A stretch of DNA of 64,000 bases from contig CBIHRS010000002.1 in assembly GCA_966212505.1 (NCBI GenBank), positions 1-64,000 on the forward strand, written 5' to 3'. Numbering within the stretch: position 1 is the stretch's first letter; each line of letters begins with the position of its first letter. The DNA comes from CAMLIZ01 sp966212505 (GTDB taxonomy: Bacteria; Pseudomonadota; Gammaproteobacteria; Burkholderiales; Burkholderiaceae_C). A program made the position numbers and the translations under genes. Of the stretch, positions 8,169 through 16,990 are shown piece by piece. The notes below the pieces were generated by a model, which saw only the letters and a list, made by a program, of their open reading frames with translations, did not search any database and was not told where the DNA came from.

Positions 8169-8869
8169 GCATGGACGCACCCCTGATGAACCAGCTCGGC
8201 GTGGTCAAGCGCAACATCGAGCGGGCCGACGCGGCTGCGGTCGACCGGCTGCGCGGCTTCGGCGTGGCCACCATCCACGAGGCCATGGGACGGGTGGGCC
8301 TGATGAAGCCCTGCATGCGCCCGATCTATGGCGGCGCCCGGGCCGCGGGCACCGCGGTGACGCTGCTGATGCACCCCGGCGACAACTGGATGATGCATGT
8401 GGTGGCCGAGCAGATCCGGCCGGGCGACATCGTCATCGCCGCGGTCACCGCCGAGTGCACCGACGGCTTCTTCGGCGACCTGCTGGCCACCAGCTTCAAG
8501 GCGCGTGGCGCGCAGGGGCTGGTCATCGATGCCGGCGTGCGCGACGTGCGCGACCTCACCGCGATGGGCTTCCCGGTGTGGAGCAAGGCCATCAGCGCCA
8601 AGGGCACGATCAAGGCCACGCTGGGCTCGGTGAACATCCCGGTGGTGTGCGCCGGCGCGGTGGTCAACCCGGGCGACGTGGTGGTGGCCGACGACGACGG
8701 CGTCGTCGTGGTGCCGGCGGCCATGGCGGCCCAGGTGGCCGATGCCGCGCAGAAGCGCGAGGACCTCGAGGCCGACAAGCGCGCCAGGCTGGCCGCCGGC
8801 GTGCTGGGGCTCGACATGTACAAGATGCGCGAGCCGCTCGAGAAGGCCGGCCTGCGCTACATCGACTGA
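8165..8869 (+). CDS. ligK: 4-carboxy-4-hydroxy-2-oxoadipate aldolase (LigK/PmdF)
   Basis: A 234-residue RraA/HMG-CHA aldolase-family protein. The start is GTG at 8165 inside the ligJ stop (4-nt overlap) or ATG at 8171. Family hallmarks are FGVATIHEAMGRVGLM, GDNWMMHVVAEQIRPGDIVI, GFFGDLLATSFKARGAQGLVIDAGVRD and GDVVVADDDGVVVVP. The Arg-Asp pair in DAGVRD is the conserved substrate/metal motif. It cleaves its substrate to pyruvate and oxaloacetate, the last step of the 4,5-cleavage pathway, and the family also decarboxylates oxaloacetate. A near-identical fold occurs in RraA, but the length and context favour LigK. Confidence 0.92.
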   Translation: MSMDAPLMNQLGVVKRNIERADAAAVDRLRGFGVATIHEAMGRVGLMKPCMRPIYGGARAAGTAVTLLMHPGDNWMMHVVAEQIRPGDIVIAAVTAECTDGFFGDLLATSFKARGAQGLVIDAGVRDVRDLTAMGFPVWSKAISAKGTIKATLGSVNIPVVCAGAVVNPGDVVVADDDGVVVVPAAMAAQVADAAQKREDLEADKRARLAAGVLGLDMYKMREPLEKAGLRYID

Positions 8870-8879
8870 GCGGGCGGCC

Positions 8880-9809
8880 ATGGAAGCGTGGACCTGGCGC
8901 ATCGGCCTCGTCGGCTACGGCGAGGTGGGCCGCATCCTGGCCGAGGACCTGCGCCGGCAGGGCGTCACCGTGCTGGCCCATGACCTGAAGCTGGCGGATG
9001 CCGCCGGGACCGGGACCGGGGCTGCGCTGCGCGACCATGCGGCCGCGCATGGCGTGCAACTGGTGGCCTCGCATGCGGCGCTGGCGGCGGAGTGCGACCT
9101 GATCGTCAGCGCCGTCACCGCGAGCCAGACCGTGGCCGCGGCCGGGGCCTGCGCACGCGGGATGGGGCAGGGCGCCTTCTTCCTCGACTTCAACTCCGCG
9201 TCGCCCGGTGCCAAGCAGCGCGCCGCCGCGCTGGTCAATGGCGCGGGCGGACGCTACGTGGAAGGCGCGGTGATGACCAGCGTGCCGCCCTACCGCATCA
9301 AGGTGCCGCTGCTGCTGGGCGGGCCCGACGCGGCGGCGCTGGCACCGGTACTCGGCGCGCTGGGCTTCGCGCCCCGCGTGGCGAGCGAGACGCTGGGCGT
9401 GGCTTCGGCCACCAAGATGTGCCGCAGCGTGATGATCAAGGGCCTGGAGGCGATGGTGATCGAGAGCCTCACCGCCGCCCGCCACTACCAGGTCGAAGAC
9501 GCGGTGCTGGCCTCGCTGGCCGAGACCTTTCCCGGCATCGACTGGGAGCAGCAGGCCGCGTATTTCTTCCAGCGGGTGATCGAGCATGGCCGCCGCCGCA
9601 GTGAGGAGGTGCGCGAGGTGGCCGAGACCGTTCGCGAGGCCGGGCTCGAGCCCTGGAGCGCCGCCGGCACCGCCGAGCGCCAGGCCTGGATGGCCGGCCT
9701 GGCCGACGACGGCGTGTTCGGCGCGCGCGGTAGCCAGGGCTTTGCACGCAGCGCCGACTGGCGCACGGAAGCCGACCGCATCCTGGCGCGCCTGCATTCC
9801 ACCGACTGA
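8880..9809 (+). CDS. NAD(P)-dependent dehydrogenase of the 3-hydroxyisobutyrate type (DUF1932 C-terminal domain)
   Basis: A 309-residue protein with a Rossmann nucleotide site at the N terminus (IGLVGYGEVGRILAEDL). The beta-hydroxyacid dehydrogenase-like core has SPGAKQRAAALVNGAGGRYVEGAVMTSVPPYRIKVPLLLGG, and ASATKMCRSVMIKGLEA carries the expected catalytic lysine. The C-terminal helical part resembles the DUF1932 domain. The ATG at 8880 follows the ligK stop by 10 nt; an in-frame start at 8742 would lie inside ligK. The substrate is not known. Its place between ligK and ligI suggests a 2- or 4-hydroxy acid linked to the pathway, possibly as a salvage or isomer-clearing step. Confidence 0.8.
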   Translation: MEAWTWRIGLVGYGEVGRILAEDLRRQGVTVLAHDLKLADAAGTGTGAALRDHAAAHGVQLVASHAALAAECDLIVSAVTASQTVAAAGACARGMGQGAFFLDFNSASPGAKQRAAALVNGAGGRYVEGAVMTSVPPYRIKVPLLLGGPDAAALAPVLGALGFAPRVASETLGVASATKMCRSVMIKGLEAMVIESLTAARHYQVEDAVLASLAETFPGIDWEQQAAYFFQRVIEHGRRRSEEVREVAETVREAGLEPWSAAGTAERQAWMAGLADDGVFGARGSQGFARSADWRTEADRILARLHSTD

Positions 9810-9824
9810 CAAGGAGGACAGAGC

Positions 9825-10742
9825 TTGGAATTCACCAAGACCCCCGGCTGGCTCGACTGGCATGCCCAGCCTGCCAAGCCCCGCTTCACGCTGCCGCCCG
9901 GCGCGGTGGACGCGCACTGCCACGTGTTCGGCCCCGGCGCCGAGTTCCCCTACGCGCCCGAGCGCAAGTACACGCCGTGCGATGCCGGCAAGGCGCAGCT
10001 CTATGCCTTGCGCGACCACCTCGGCTTTTCGCGCAACGTGGTCGTGCAGGCCACCTGTCACGGCGCCGACAACCGCGCGATGGTCGACGCGCTGCTGCAT
10101 TCGGGCGGCCGCGCGCGCGGCGTGGCCACCGTGCGGCGCGGCGTCTCCGATGCCGAGCTGCAGGCCATGCATGAGGCCGGCGTGCGCGGCGTGCGCTTCA
10201 ACTTCGTCAAGCGGCTGGTCGACTTCACGCCGCGCGACGAGCTGATGGAGATCGCCGGCCGCATCGCCGGTCTCGGCTGGCATGTGGTCATCTACTTCGA
10301 GGCGCAGGACCTGCCCGAGCTGTGGGACTTCTTCACCGCGCTGCCGACCGGCGTGGTGGTCGACCACATGGGCCGGCCCGACGTGCGCAAGCCGGTCGAC
10401 GGCCCGGAGTTCGAGCTCTTCCTGCGCTTCATGCGGGAGCATCCCAACGTGTGGAGCAAGGTCAGCTGCCCGGAGCGGCTGTCGGTCTCGGGCCCGCCGG
10501 CGCTGAACGGCGAACAGCAGGCCTACCGCGACGTGGTGCCGTTCGCCCGCCGCGTGGTCGAGGCGTTTCCCGACCGCGTGCTGTGGGGCACCGACTGGCC
10601 GCATCCCAACCTCAAGGACCACATGCCCGACGACGGGCTTCTCGTGGATTTCATCCCGCAGATCGCGGTCACGCCGGAGCTGCAGCGCAAGCTGCTGGTC
10701 GACAATCCGATGCGGCTCTACTGGCCCGAGCTCGTGCGCTGA
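9825..10742 (+). CDS. ligI: 2-pyrone-4,6-dicarboxylate lactonase (LigI/PmdD)
   Basis: A 305-residue amidohydrolase of the LigI group: GAVDAHCHVFGPGAEFPYAPERKYTPCDA (His31 and His33), VRGVRFNFVKRLVD, and the conserved aspartate in LWGTDWPHPN (about Asp257). It opens 2-pyrone-4,6-dicarboxylate to 4-oxalomesaconate and in known members does not need a metal. The start is TTG at 9825, supported by a strong AAGGAGG at 9811-9817. The gene sits between the DUF1932 dehydrogenase and ligA. Confidence 0.93.
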   Translation: MEFTKTPGWLDWHAQPAKPRFTLPPGAVDAHCHVFGPGAEFPYAPERKYTPCDAGKAQLYALRDHLGFSRNVVVQATCHGADNRAMVDALLHSGGRARGVATVRRGVSDAELQAMHEAGVRGVRFNFVKRLVDFTPRDELMEIAGRIAGLGWHVVIYFEAQDLPELWDFFTALPTGVVVDHMGRPDVRKPVDGPEFELFLRFMREHPNVWSKVSCPERLSVSGPPALNGEQQAYRDVVPFARRVVEAFPDRVLWGTDWPHPNLKDHMPDDGLLVDFIPQIAVTPELQRKLLVDNPMRLYWPELVR

Positions 10743-10754
10743 GGAACATCGCAG

Positions 10755-11180
10755 ATGGCACTCGACAAACCCTACAAGAACATCCCCGGCACGACGATCT
10801 TCGATGCCGAGCAGTCGCGCAAGGGCTACTGGCTCAACCAGTTCTGCATGTCGCTGATGAAGGCCGACAACCGCGCACGCTTCAAGGCCGACGAGCGGGC
10901 CTACCTCGACGAATGGCCGATGACCGAGGAGCAGAAGGCGGCCGTGCTGGCGCGCGACCTGAACGAATGCATCCGCCTCGGCGGCAACATCTACTTCCTG
11001 GCCAAGATCGGCGCCACCGACGGCCGCAGCTTCCAGCAGATGGCCGGCAGCATGACCGGCCTGAGCGAGGAGGCCTACCGCGAGATGATGATCCGCGGCG
11101 GCCGCTCGCCCGAGGGCAACCGCGTGATCGGCGAAGACGGCGATGCCCAGCCGCACCGCCAGCCGGGGCGAAAGGACTGA
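10755..11180 (+). CDS. ligA: Protocatechuate 4,5-dioxygenase alpha subunit (LigA/PmdA)
   Basis: A 141-residue small subunit, the expected length for LigA. Recognisable segments are KNIPGTTIFDAEQSRKGYWLNQFCMSLMKADNR, LARDLNECIRLGGNIYFLAKIGATDGRSFQQMAGSMTG, and a C-terminal GGRSPEGNR followed by a polar tail. It forms the lid over the LigB active site. It is transcribed one base ahead of ligB, so the two subunits should be made together. A diverged paralogue lies at 4118-4459. Confidence 0.93.
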   Translation: MALDKPYKNIPGTTIFDAEQSRKGYWLNQFCMSLMKADNRARFKADERAYLDEWPMTEEQKAAVLARDLNECIRLGGNIYFLAKIGATDGRSFQQMAGSMTGLSEEAYREMMIRGGRSPEGNRVIGEDGDAQPHRQPGRKD

Positions 11181-11181
11181 C

Positions 11182-12036
11182 ATGGCCCGCATCACCGCGT
11201 CCGTCTACACCTCGCACGTGCCCGCCATCGGTGCCGCGCTCGATCTCGGCAAGACCGGGGAAGCCTATTGGCAGCCGGTGTTCAAGGGGTACGACGCCTC
11301 CAAGCAGTGGATGAAGGAGCACCGGCCCGATGTGGTGTTCCTGGTCTACAACGACCATGCCACCGCGTTCAGCCTCGACCTGATTCCCACCTTTGCCATC
11401 GGTACCGCCGCCGGGTTCCAGCCTGCCGACGAAGGCTGGGGGCCCAGGCCGGTGCCTCCCGTGGTGGGCCACCCCGAACTCGCCAGCCACATCGCGCAGA
11501 GCGTGATCCAGCAGGACTTCGACCTCACCATCGCCAACCGCATGGACGTCGACCACGGCCTCACCGTGCCGCTGTCGCTGATGTGCGGCAGCCCGTCGGC
11601 GTGGCCCTTTGCGGTGATTCCGTTCGCCGTCAACGTCGTGCAGTACCCGGTGCCTTCGGGCCGCCGCTGCTTCATGCTCGGCCAGGCGATCCGCCGCGCG
11701 GTGGAGTCGTTCGATGAGCCGCTCAACGTGCAGATCTGGGGCACCGGGGGCATGAGCCACCAGCTGCAGGGCCCGCGCGCCGGGCTGATCAACCGCGAGT
11801 GGGACAACCGCTTCCTCGACCGCCTGATCGAGGACCCCGACGGCCTGTCGCAGATGCCGCACATCGACTACGTGCGCGAGGCCGGCTCCGAGGGCATCGA
11901 ACTCGTGATGTGGCTGATCGCGCGCGGCGCGATGGCCGACGTGGCCGGCGGCCCGCCGCCCAAGGTCGCGCACCGCTTCTACCACGTGCCGGCGTCCAAC
12001 ACCGCCGTGGGGCACCTGATCCTGGAGAACCCCTGA
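11182..12036 (+). CDS. ligB: Protocatechuate 4,5-dioxygenase beta subunit (LigB/PmdB)
   Basis: A 284-residue catalytic subunit. The iron ligands expected from LigAB are His12 (YTSHVPAIG), His59 (VYNDHA) and Glu240 (GIELVMW), with the probable base His193 (GGMSHQLQG). It cleaves protocatechuate to 4-carboxy-2-hydroxymuconate-6-semialdehyde using Fe(II) and oxygen. The start ATG at 11182 follows the ligA stop by one base; an in-frame start at 11143 would overlap ligA. The immediate downstream gene, ligC, uses its product. Confidence 0.94.
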   Translation: MARITASVYTSHVPAIGAALDLGKTGEAYWQPVFKGYDASKQWMKEHRPDVVFLVYNDHATAFSLDLIPTFAIGTAAGFQPADEGWGPRPVPPVVGHPELASHIAQSVIQQDFDLTIANRMDVDHGLTVPLSLMCGSPSAWPFAVIPFAVNVVQYPVPSGRRCFMLGQAIRRAVESFDEPLNVQIWGTGGMSHQLQGPRAGLINREWDNRFLDRLIEDPDGLSQMPHIDYVREAGSEGIELVMWLIARGAMADVAGGPPPKVAHRFYHVPASNTAVGHLILENP

Positions 12037-12037
12037 C

Positions 12038-13000
12038 ATGAGCAAACCGCAACCCGTGAAGATCGCGCTGGCCGGTGCCGGCGCCTTCGGCATCAAGCAC
12101 CTCGATGCGTTGAAGGGCATCGAGGGCGTGGAGGTCGTCTCGCTGGTCAGCCGCGAGCTCGGCGCGACCCGCGAAGTGGCGCAGCGCTACGGCATCGGCC
12201 ACGTGACCACCGAGCTCGACGAGAGCCTGGCGCTGCCGGAGGTCGACGCGGTGATCCTCTGCACGCCGACGCAGATGCATGCCCGCCAGGCCATCGCCTG
12301 CCTCAAGGCCGGCAAACACGTGCAGGTCGAGATCCCGCTGGCCGACAACCTGGCGGATGCGCAGGAGGTGGTGCGCCTGCAGCGCGAGACCGGCCGCGTC
12401 GCGATGTGCGGCCACACCCGGCGCTTCAATCCCAGCCACCAGTGGGTGCACCGGCGCGTGAAGTCCGGCGAGTTCAGCATCCAGCAGATGGACGTGCAGA
12501 CCTATTTCTTCCGCCGCACCAACATCAACGCGCTCGGCCAGCCGCGCAGCTGGACCGACCACCTGCTGTGGCACCACGCCGCCCACACCGTCGACCTGTT
12601 CGCCTACCAGACCGGCAGCCCGATCGTGAAGGCCAACGCGGTGCAGGGCCCGATCCACCCCACGCTGGGCATCGCGATGGACATGTCGATCCAGCTCAAG
12701 GCCGCCAACGGCGCCATCTGCACGCTGAGCCTGTCGTTCAACAACGACGGGCCGCTGGGCACCTTCTTCCGCTACATCGGCGACAGCGGCACCTACATCG
12801 CCCGCTACGACGACCTGGTGAACGGCAAGGAGGAGAAGATCGACGTGTCCCGGGTCGATGTGTCGACCAACGGCATCGAGCTGCAGGACCGCGAGTTTGT
12901 GGCCGCCATCCGCGAGGGCCGCGAGCCCAACGCCAGCGTGGCCCAGGTGCTGCCCTGCTACGAGGTGCTGCACCGGCTCGAGCAGCAACTGCGCGACTGA
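12038..13000 (+). CDS. ligC: 4-carboxy-2-hydroxymuconate-6-semialdehyde dehydrogenase (LigC/PmdC)
   Basis: A 320-residue Gfo/Idh/MocA-family protein. The nucleotide motif is KIALAGAGAFGIKHLDAL. The usual EKP segment reads VQVEIPLADN. TRRFNPSHQWVHRR and WHHAAHTVDLFAYQTG are characteristic of LigC. It oxidises the hemiacetal form of the ring-cleavage product to 2-pyrone-4,6-dicarboxylate with NADP, supplying the LigI substrate. The ATG is one base after the ligB stop. Confidence 0.93.
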   Translation: MSKPQPVKIALAGAGAFGIKHLDALKGIEGVEVVSLVSRELGATREVAQRYGIGHVTTELDESLALPEVDAVILCTPTQMHARQAIACLKAGKHVQVEIPLADNLADAQEVVRLQRETGRVAMCGHTRRFNPSHQWVHRRVKSGEFSIQQMDVQTYFFRRTNINALGQPRSWTDHLLWHHAAHTVDLFAYQTGSPIVKANAVQGPIHPTLGIAMDMSIQLKAANGAICTLSLSFNNDGPLGTFFRYIGDSGTYIARYDDLVNGKEEKIDVSRVDVSTNGIELQDREFVAAIREGREPNASVAQVLPCYEVLHRLEQQLRD

Positions 13001-13014
13001 TCCGGAGCGGCACG

Positions 13015-14010
13015 ATGGCGAGCCTGCCCACCCGCCGCGTCGGCCCCTTCGAGGTGTCGGCCATCGGCCTCGGCTGTATGAACCTGAGCCACGCCTATGG
13101 CGTGCCGCCGCCGCCCGAAGAGGGCGCCCGGCTGCTGCTGAAGGCGCTGGACCTGGGGGTCACGTTCTTCGACACCGCGGCGCTCTACGGCTTCGGTGCC
13201 AACGAGGAACTGGTGGGCCGCGTGCTCTCTCCGCACCGTTCGCGCTTCACGCTGGCCAGCAAGTGCGGCATGCAGGGCGTGGACGGCAAGCGCGTGATCG
13301 ACGGTCGCCCGGCCACGCTCAAGGCCACCTGCGAGGCCAGCCTGCGCCGCCTGCGCACCGACGCGATCGACCTGTACTACCTGCATCGCTGGGACAAGCA
13401 GGTGCCCATCGAAGACAGCGTCGGCGCGCTGGCCGATCTGGTGCGCGAAGGCAAGGTGCGCAGCCTCGGCCTGTCGGAAGTGTCGGCCGCCACCTTGCGC
13501 CGCGCGCACGCGGTGCATCCGGTCAGCGCGCTGCAGTCGGAATACTCGCTGTGGAGCCGCAATGCCGAACTGGGCACGCTGCAGGCCTGCCGCGAGCTCG
13601 GCATCGCCTACGTGGCCTTCAGCCCGCTGGCCCGAGGCTACCTCGGCGGCACGCTGCGCGACGTGGCCGCGCTCGACGCCAAGGACATCCGGCGCGCGAT
13701 GCCGCGCTTCAGCCCCGAGAACTACGCCGCCAACCTGCTGCTGCTCGACACCGTGCAGGCCGTGGCGCGCGAGGCCGGCTGCACGCCGGCCCAGCTCAGC
13801 CTGGCGTGGCTGCTGCAGCGCGGCGAGCATGTGGTGCCCATTCCCGGCACCACCCGCGTGGCGCACCTGGAGGAAAACCTGGGCGCCGTGGGTGTGGCGC
13901 TTACGGCCGCGCAGTGCGAGCGCATCGAGGCCGCGCTGGCCCCGCAGCGCATCGCCGGCGCGCGCTACAACGCGGCGACGATGGCCGAGGTCGATACCGA
14001 AGGCGATTGA
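13015..14010 (+). CDS. Aldo/keto reductase
   Basis: A 331-residue AKR with the family's catalytic tetrad visible: Asp and Tyr in VTFFDTAALYGFGANEEL, Lys in LASKCGM, and His in DLYYLHRWDKQVPIEDSVGAL. The C-terminal NADP-binding part has VVPIPGTTRVAHLEENLGA. It resembles the AKR13/YakC group. It is the last clear member of the lig operon, 14 nt after ligC. The substrate is not evident; reduction of an aldehyde intermediate or an aromatic aldehyde precursor is possible. Confidence 0.82.
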   Translation: MASLPTRRVGPFEVSAIGLGCMNLSHAYGVPPPPEEGARLLLKALDLGVTFFDTAALYGFGANEELVGRVLSPHRSRFTLASKCGMQGVDGKRVIDGRPATLKATCEASLRRLRTDAIDLYYLHRWDKQVPIEDSVGALADLVREGKVRSLGLSEVSAATLRRAHAVHPVSALQSEYSLWSRNAELGTLQACRELGIAYVAFSPLARGYLGGTLRDVAALDAKDIRRAMPRFSPENYAANLLLLDTVQAVAREAGCTPAQLSLAWLLQRGEHVVPIPGTTRVAHLEENLGAVGVALTAAQCERIEAALAPQRIAGARYNAATMAEVDTEGD

Positions 14011-14053
14011 CAGCGCCGCAGCTTCGTAAGAACCTGCTGGTGGAGGGTCTGCG

Positions 14054-14779
14054 GTGAACCGTTTCTTGCGCTGTCTGTGGCTCTGGCTGGTCCTGTCGGC
14101 ATCCGGCGCGGCCGCTGTTGCCGCCGATCGCACGGTGCATTTCGTCACCGACCAGGAAAAGGACGGCGGCTACCTCGTCGAGGTGACGCGCCAGGCCTTC
14201 GTGCGCATGGGCTACACCGTCAACATCAGCTACCTGCCGTGGAAGCGGGCGCTCTACATGGTGATGAGCGGGCAGGCCGAAGCGTTGCTCGGCGCTTATC
14301 ACACCGAGGAGCGCGCCGAGAAGATGCTCTACACCGAGCCCATCGGCACCAGTGACATCGTCTTTTTCGCCCTCAATGGCAGCGGCATCCGCTATGCGGC
14401 GCTGGACGACCTGCGGCCCTACCGCATCGGCACCATCATCGGCGCCTCGTACACGCCGGAGTTCGACCAGGCCACCTACCTGGTCAAGGAGCCGGTGGCC
14501 GACTACCAGGCCAACATCCGCAAGCTGCTCGCGGGCCGCATGCCGCTGTTCGTCGAGAAACGGTCGGTGGTGATGCACGCGCTGCGGACGCAATTCCCCG
14601 AGGCGGCCGACCGCATCGTCGCGCTCGACAAGCCGCTGGTGACCGCGCGGTTCTACAACGCGTTCTCCAGGCGCGTGCCAGGGCATGAGCAGAAGGTGGC
14701 CGACTTCAACGCGGGGCTTCGCGCGATCGCGGCCGACGGCACGCTCGCGGCCATCATGGCGAGGCAGCTGCATGAATAG
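14054..14779 (+). CDS. Orphan periplasmic amino-acid-type binding protein (SBP_bac_3)
   Basis: A 241-residue protein with a signal peptide (about 1-24, ending AAVAADR) and a type II periplasmic binding fold: TVHFVTDQEKDGGYLVEVTRQAFVRMGYTVNISYLPWKRALYMVMSGQAEALLG, then TEERAEKMLYTEPIGTSDIVFF. This is the form common to orphan SBP_bac_3 proteins in Proteobacteria, shorter than true amino-acid transporter subunits. No transporter components adjoin. It begins 43 nt after the aldo/keto reductase and may be the operon's last gene or stand alone. It converges on the liv-type binding protein gene that ends at 14798. Confidence 0.75.
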   Translation: MNRFLRCLWLWLVLSASGAAAVAADRTVHFVTDQEKDGGYLVEVTRQAFVRMGYTVNISYLPWKRALYMVMSGQAEALLGAYHTEERAEKMLYTEPIGTSDIVFFALNGSGIRYAALDDLRPYRIGTIIGASYTPEFDQATYLVKEPVADYQANIRKLLAGRMPLFVEKRSVVMHALRTQFPEAADRIVALDKPLVTARFYNAFSRRVPGHEQKVADFNAGLRAIAADGTLAAIMARQLHE

Positions 14780-14797
14780 GGCGGGGCTGCCGCACCG

Positions 14798-16060
14798 TCA
14801 GCGCTTCTGCCGGGCCTGCGCATCCTTGCCCGCATCGGCCTGCGTGATCAGCCCCTGCAGCTCGCGCCGGAATTCATCGGAGTTGAGCGGCAGGTTCTTG
14901 CCGTTGGCCAGTCCGACGAAGGGGCTGTCGACCGCGCTCATCGCGGCCAGCAGCCGCAGCTTGCCGTTGCGCACCTGTACCAGGTAGCTCTCGCGGCTCA
15001 GGTCGCCGAAGAGGTCGTAGTACACCGCGGTCGAGGCCATCAGCGTGGGATGGGCGCGGCCGTCGAGGCGGGCGTTCTTGATGTGCTGCAGGAAGGCTGC
15101 GGCATCGACCCGGCCCACGGCTTCGAGGCCGACGCGCAGCACCTGCACGGCGAAGTAGCCCTTCAGCGCGTTGTGGTCGGGCCGGGTGCCGTAGCGGCGC
15201 TGGTATTCGGCGACGAAGCGGGTGACCACCGGCGTGGGCAGGTCGACGGAGAGGCCGGTGTGGCCGATCAGGCCTTCGGCCGCGGCCTGCGGATCCTCGA
15301 GCACCCGGGGCGACAGCAGCGGACCGTCGCCGACGATCGGCAGGCGGAAGCCCTGCCGGCGCAGCTCTTTGAGCGCCTGCAGCGATTCGTCCTCGTTGAG
15401 CATCAGCACCAGCGCGTCGACCGGCGCGGCCAGCAGGCGCTGCACGATCGGTGCGAAGTCCTTCTGCCCGGGGGTGATGTGCTCGTCGAAGGTGATCTGC
15501 GCGCCCTTGCGTCCGGCCGTGTCGCGCAGCACCTCGCGGCCGTTGCGGCCGAACTCGTTCTCCACCGACAGCAGGCCGAGGCGCCTGGCGCCCAGCCCAT
15601 ACACGGTGAAGGCCGCCAGCCGCGGCACCGAGCCCTGCTGCGTGAGCGAGGTGCGCAGCAGCGACGGATGGAACTTGCGGGTCAGCGAGACGGCCTCGCC
15701 GCCGGTGAAATGCGGGATCGCCGCCGGTGCCGTGCGCTCCATGGCCGCCAGCGTCAGGCCCGAGAACACCGGCCCGAGGATCGCGAAGGGCTTGGCGGCC
15801 AGCGCGTCGTCGGCTGCCTTGCGGGCCGCGGCCTCGGTGGAGTCGATGCTGAACTGGCGCAGCACCAGCGCCTGCCCCAGCACCCCGCCGGTCGCATTGG
15901 CCTCGTCGATGGCCTGCTGGTAGCCGTTGCGGAAGTGGGTGCCGGCGGCGGCGCCGGCCCCGCTGGCTTCGCTGATGCCGGCGAGCACGATGTCGGCCCA
16001 TGCGGCGGTGGAGACGCAGGCCGCGGCCAGCGCCGCGGCGAACAGACGCATCGGGTTCAT
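14798..16060 (-). CDS. Branched-chain-amino-acid-type ABC substrate-binding protein
   Basis: A 420-residue Peripla_BP_6 protein with a signal peptide (about 1-22, ending TAAWAD). It shares clear sequence with the binding protein at 23579 in the same transcription unit (GTHFRNGYQQAIDEANATGGVLGQ compares with GTNMKNGVELAVKEINAAGGILGK; FHPSLLRTSLTQQGSVPRLA with NPYVFRTSFTQATAMPKVA). AGGAGA precedes the ATG at 16060. It is probably a second ligand receptor feeding the liv-type permease upstream. A carboxylated ring compound rather than an amino acid fits the neighbours. It is the last gene of the long minus-strand unit. Confidence 0.85.
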   Translation of the reverse strand: MNPMRLFAAALAAACVSTAAWADIVLAGISEASGAGAAAGTHFRNGYQQAIDEANATGGVLGQALVLRQFSIDSTEAAARKAADDALAAKPFAILGPVFSGLTLAAMERTAPAAIPHFTGGEAVSLTRKFHPSLLRTSLTQQGSVPRLAAFTVYGLGARRLGLLSVENEFGRNGREVLRDTAGRKGAQITFDEHITPGQKDFAPIVQRLLAAPVDALVLMLNEDESLQALKELRRQGFRLPIVGDGPLLSPRVLEDPQAAAEGLIGHTGLSVDLPTPVVTRFVAEYQRRYGTRPDHNALKGYFAVQVLRVGLEAVGRVDAAAFLQHIKNARLDGRAHPTLMASTAVYYDLFGDLSRESYLVQVRNGKLRLLAAMSAVDSPFVGLANGKNLPLNSDEFRRELQGLITQADAGKDAQARQKR

Positions 16061-16087
16061 GCGCTTTCTCCTGTGCAGGCTGTGCGT

Positions 16088-16990
16088 TCAGGCGGCGTGC
16101 GTCTTCAGGCGCATGCGGCCGGGCAGGGGCACCGAGCGGCGCAGCACGTCCTCGCCCAGCCACACCGCGGAGCGGTAGGCGCGCTGGGCCACGCTGGCGG
16201 GCAGCATCTGCTGGTAGTCGTCGTTGAAGACCTCGAAGCTGTAGTCGCCCTCGTAGCCGAGGCGGTCCAGCCGGGTCACCAGCTCGGTCAGCCCGTCGCT
16301 GTGCACGCCTTCGCCGGGGAACACGCGGAAGTGCCGCGCGGTGGCGATGCGCTCTTCGACCGAGCGGACCTCGTTCCACATGAAGTCGGCCAGCTGCACG
16401 AGGAAGATCCGCTCGGGGTCGAGCATGTCCAGGTCTTCCAGCGGCGTCTGCGTGGCCACCGCGTGGAAGGAGTCGAGCGCGAGGCCGAGGTTGGGCATGT
16501 CGGCCCGGCAGACCGCGTCCCATGCGGCGGGAAACTCATTGATCGTGCGGCCCCACGAGAGCGCCTCGTAGGCGACGCGGATGCCCAGCGGTACCGCCAG
16601 CATCGCGAGCTTGCGCAGGTCGCGGGCAATCGCTTCACTCTCGCCGGTGGCGTGGGTGGAGGTCGACGAGCACACCAGCAGCAGGTCGGCGCCCACCGCA
16701 TGGCACAGCTCGAGCATCGACTTGGCGACGTCGACCTTGTAGTCGTGCAGGTGGCCGCTCAGGCCCTCGAAGTCGCGCAGCACCTGGAAGCCGGTGACGC
16801 GCAGGCCGCTGGCGCGCACCTCGCGGATCGCCGCCTCGGCGCCCTCGTGGTGGCCCACGATGTCGCGCGCCGACAGCATGACCTGCTGGAAGCCCGCGTC
16901 GCGCACCGCCTTCAGCTTGGCGCCCAGCGGGCCGGCCAGCGAGATGGTGTCCATGCCGAAGCAGTCGATGTTGCCGTTGAACTGGCTCAT
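16088..16990 (-). CDS. TIM-barrel protein, probable 3-dehydroshikimate dehydratase (QuiC-like catalytic half)
   Basis: A 300-residue xylose-isomerase-like TIM-barrel (AP endonuclease 2 family). Features are IDCFGMDTISLAGPLGAKLKAVRDAGFQQVMLSARDI, LAMLAVPLGIRVAYEALSWGRTINEF (metal-ligand Glu), LGLALDSFHAVA (Asp and His), and YSFEVFNDDYQQMLP (Glu). These match the catalytic N-terminal domain of QuiC-type 3-dehydroshikimate dehydratases, which turn dehydroshikimate into protocatechuate. The start codon overlaps the stop of the upstream VOC gene by 4 nt. In the known fused QuiC1 proteins the barrel comes first and an HPPD-like domain second; here they are separate genes in the opposite order. Confidence 0.8.
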   Translation of the reverse strand: MSQFNGNIDCFGMDTISLAGPLGAKLKAVRDAGFQQVMLSARDIVGHHEGAEAAIREVRASGLRVTGFQVLRDFEGLSGHLHDYKVDVAKSMLELCHAVGADLLLVCSSTSTHATGESEAIARDLRKLAMLAVPLGIRVAYEALSWGRTINEFPAAWDAVCRADMPNLGLALDSFHAVATQTPLEDLDMLDPERIFLVQLADFMWNEVRSVEERIATARHFRVFPGEGVHSDGLTELVTRLDRLGYEGDYSFEVFNDDYQQMLPASVAQRAYRSAVWLGEDVLRRSVPLPGRMRLKTHAA

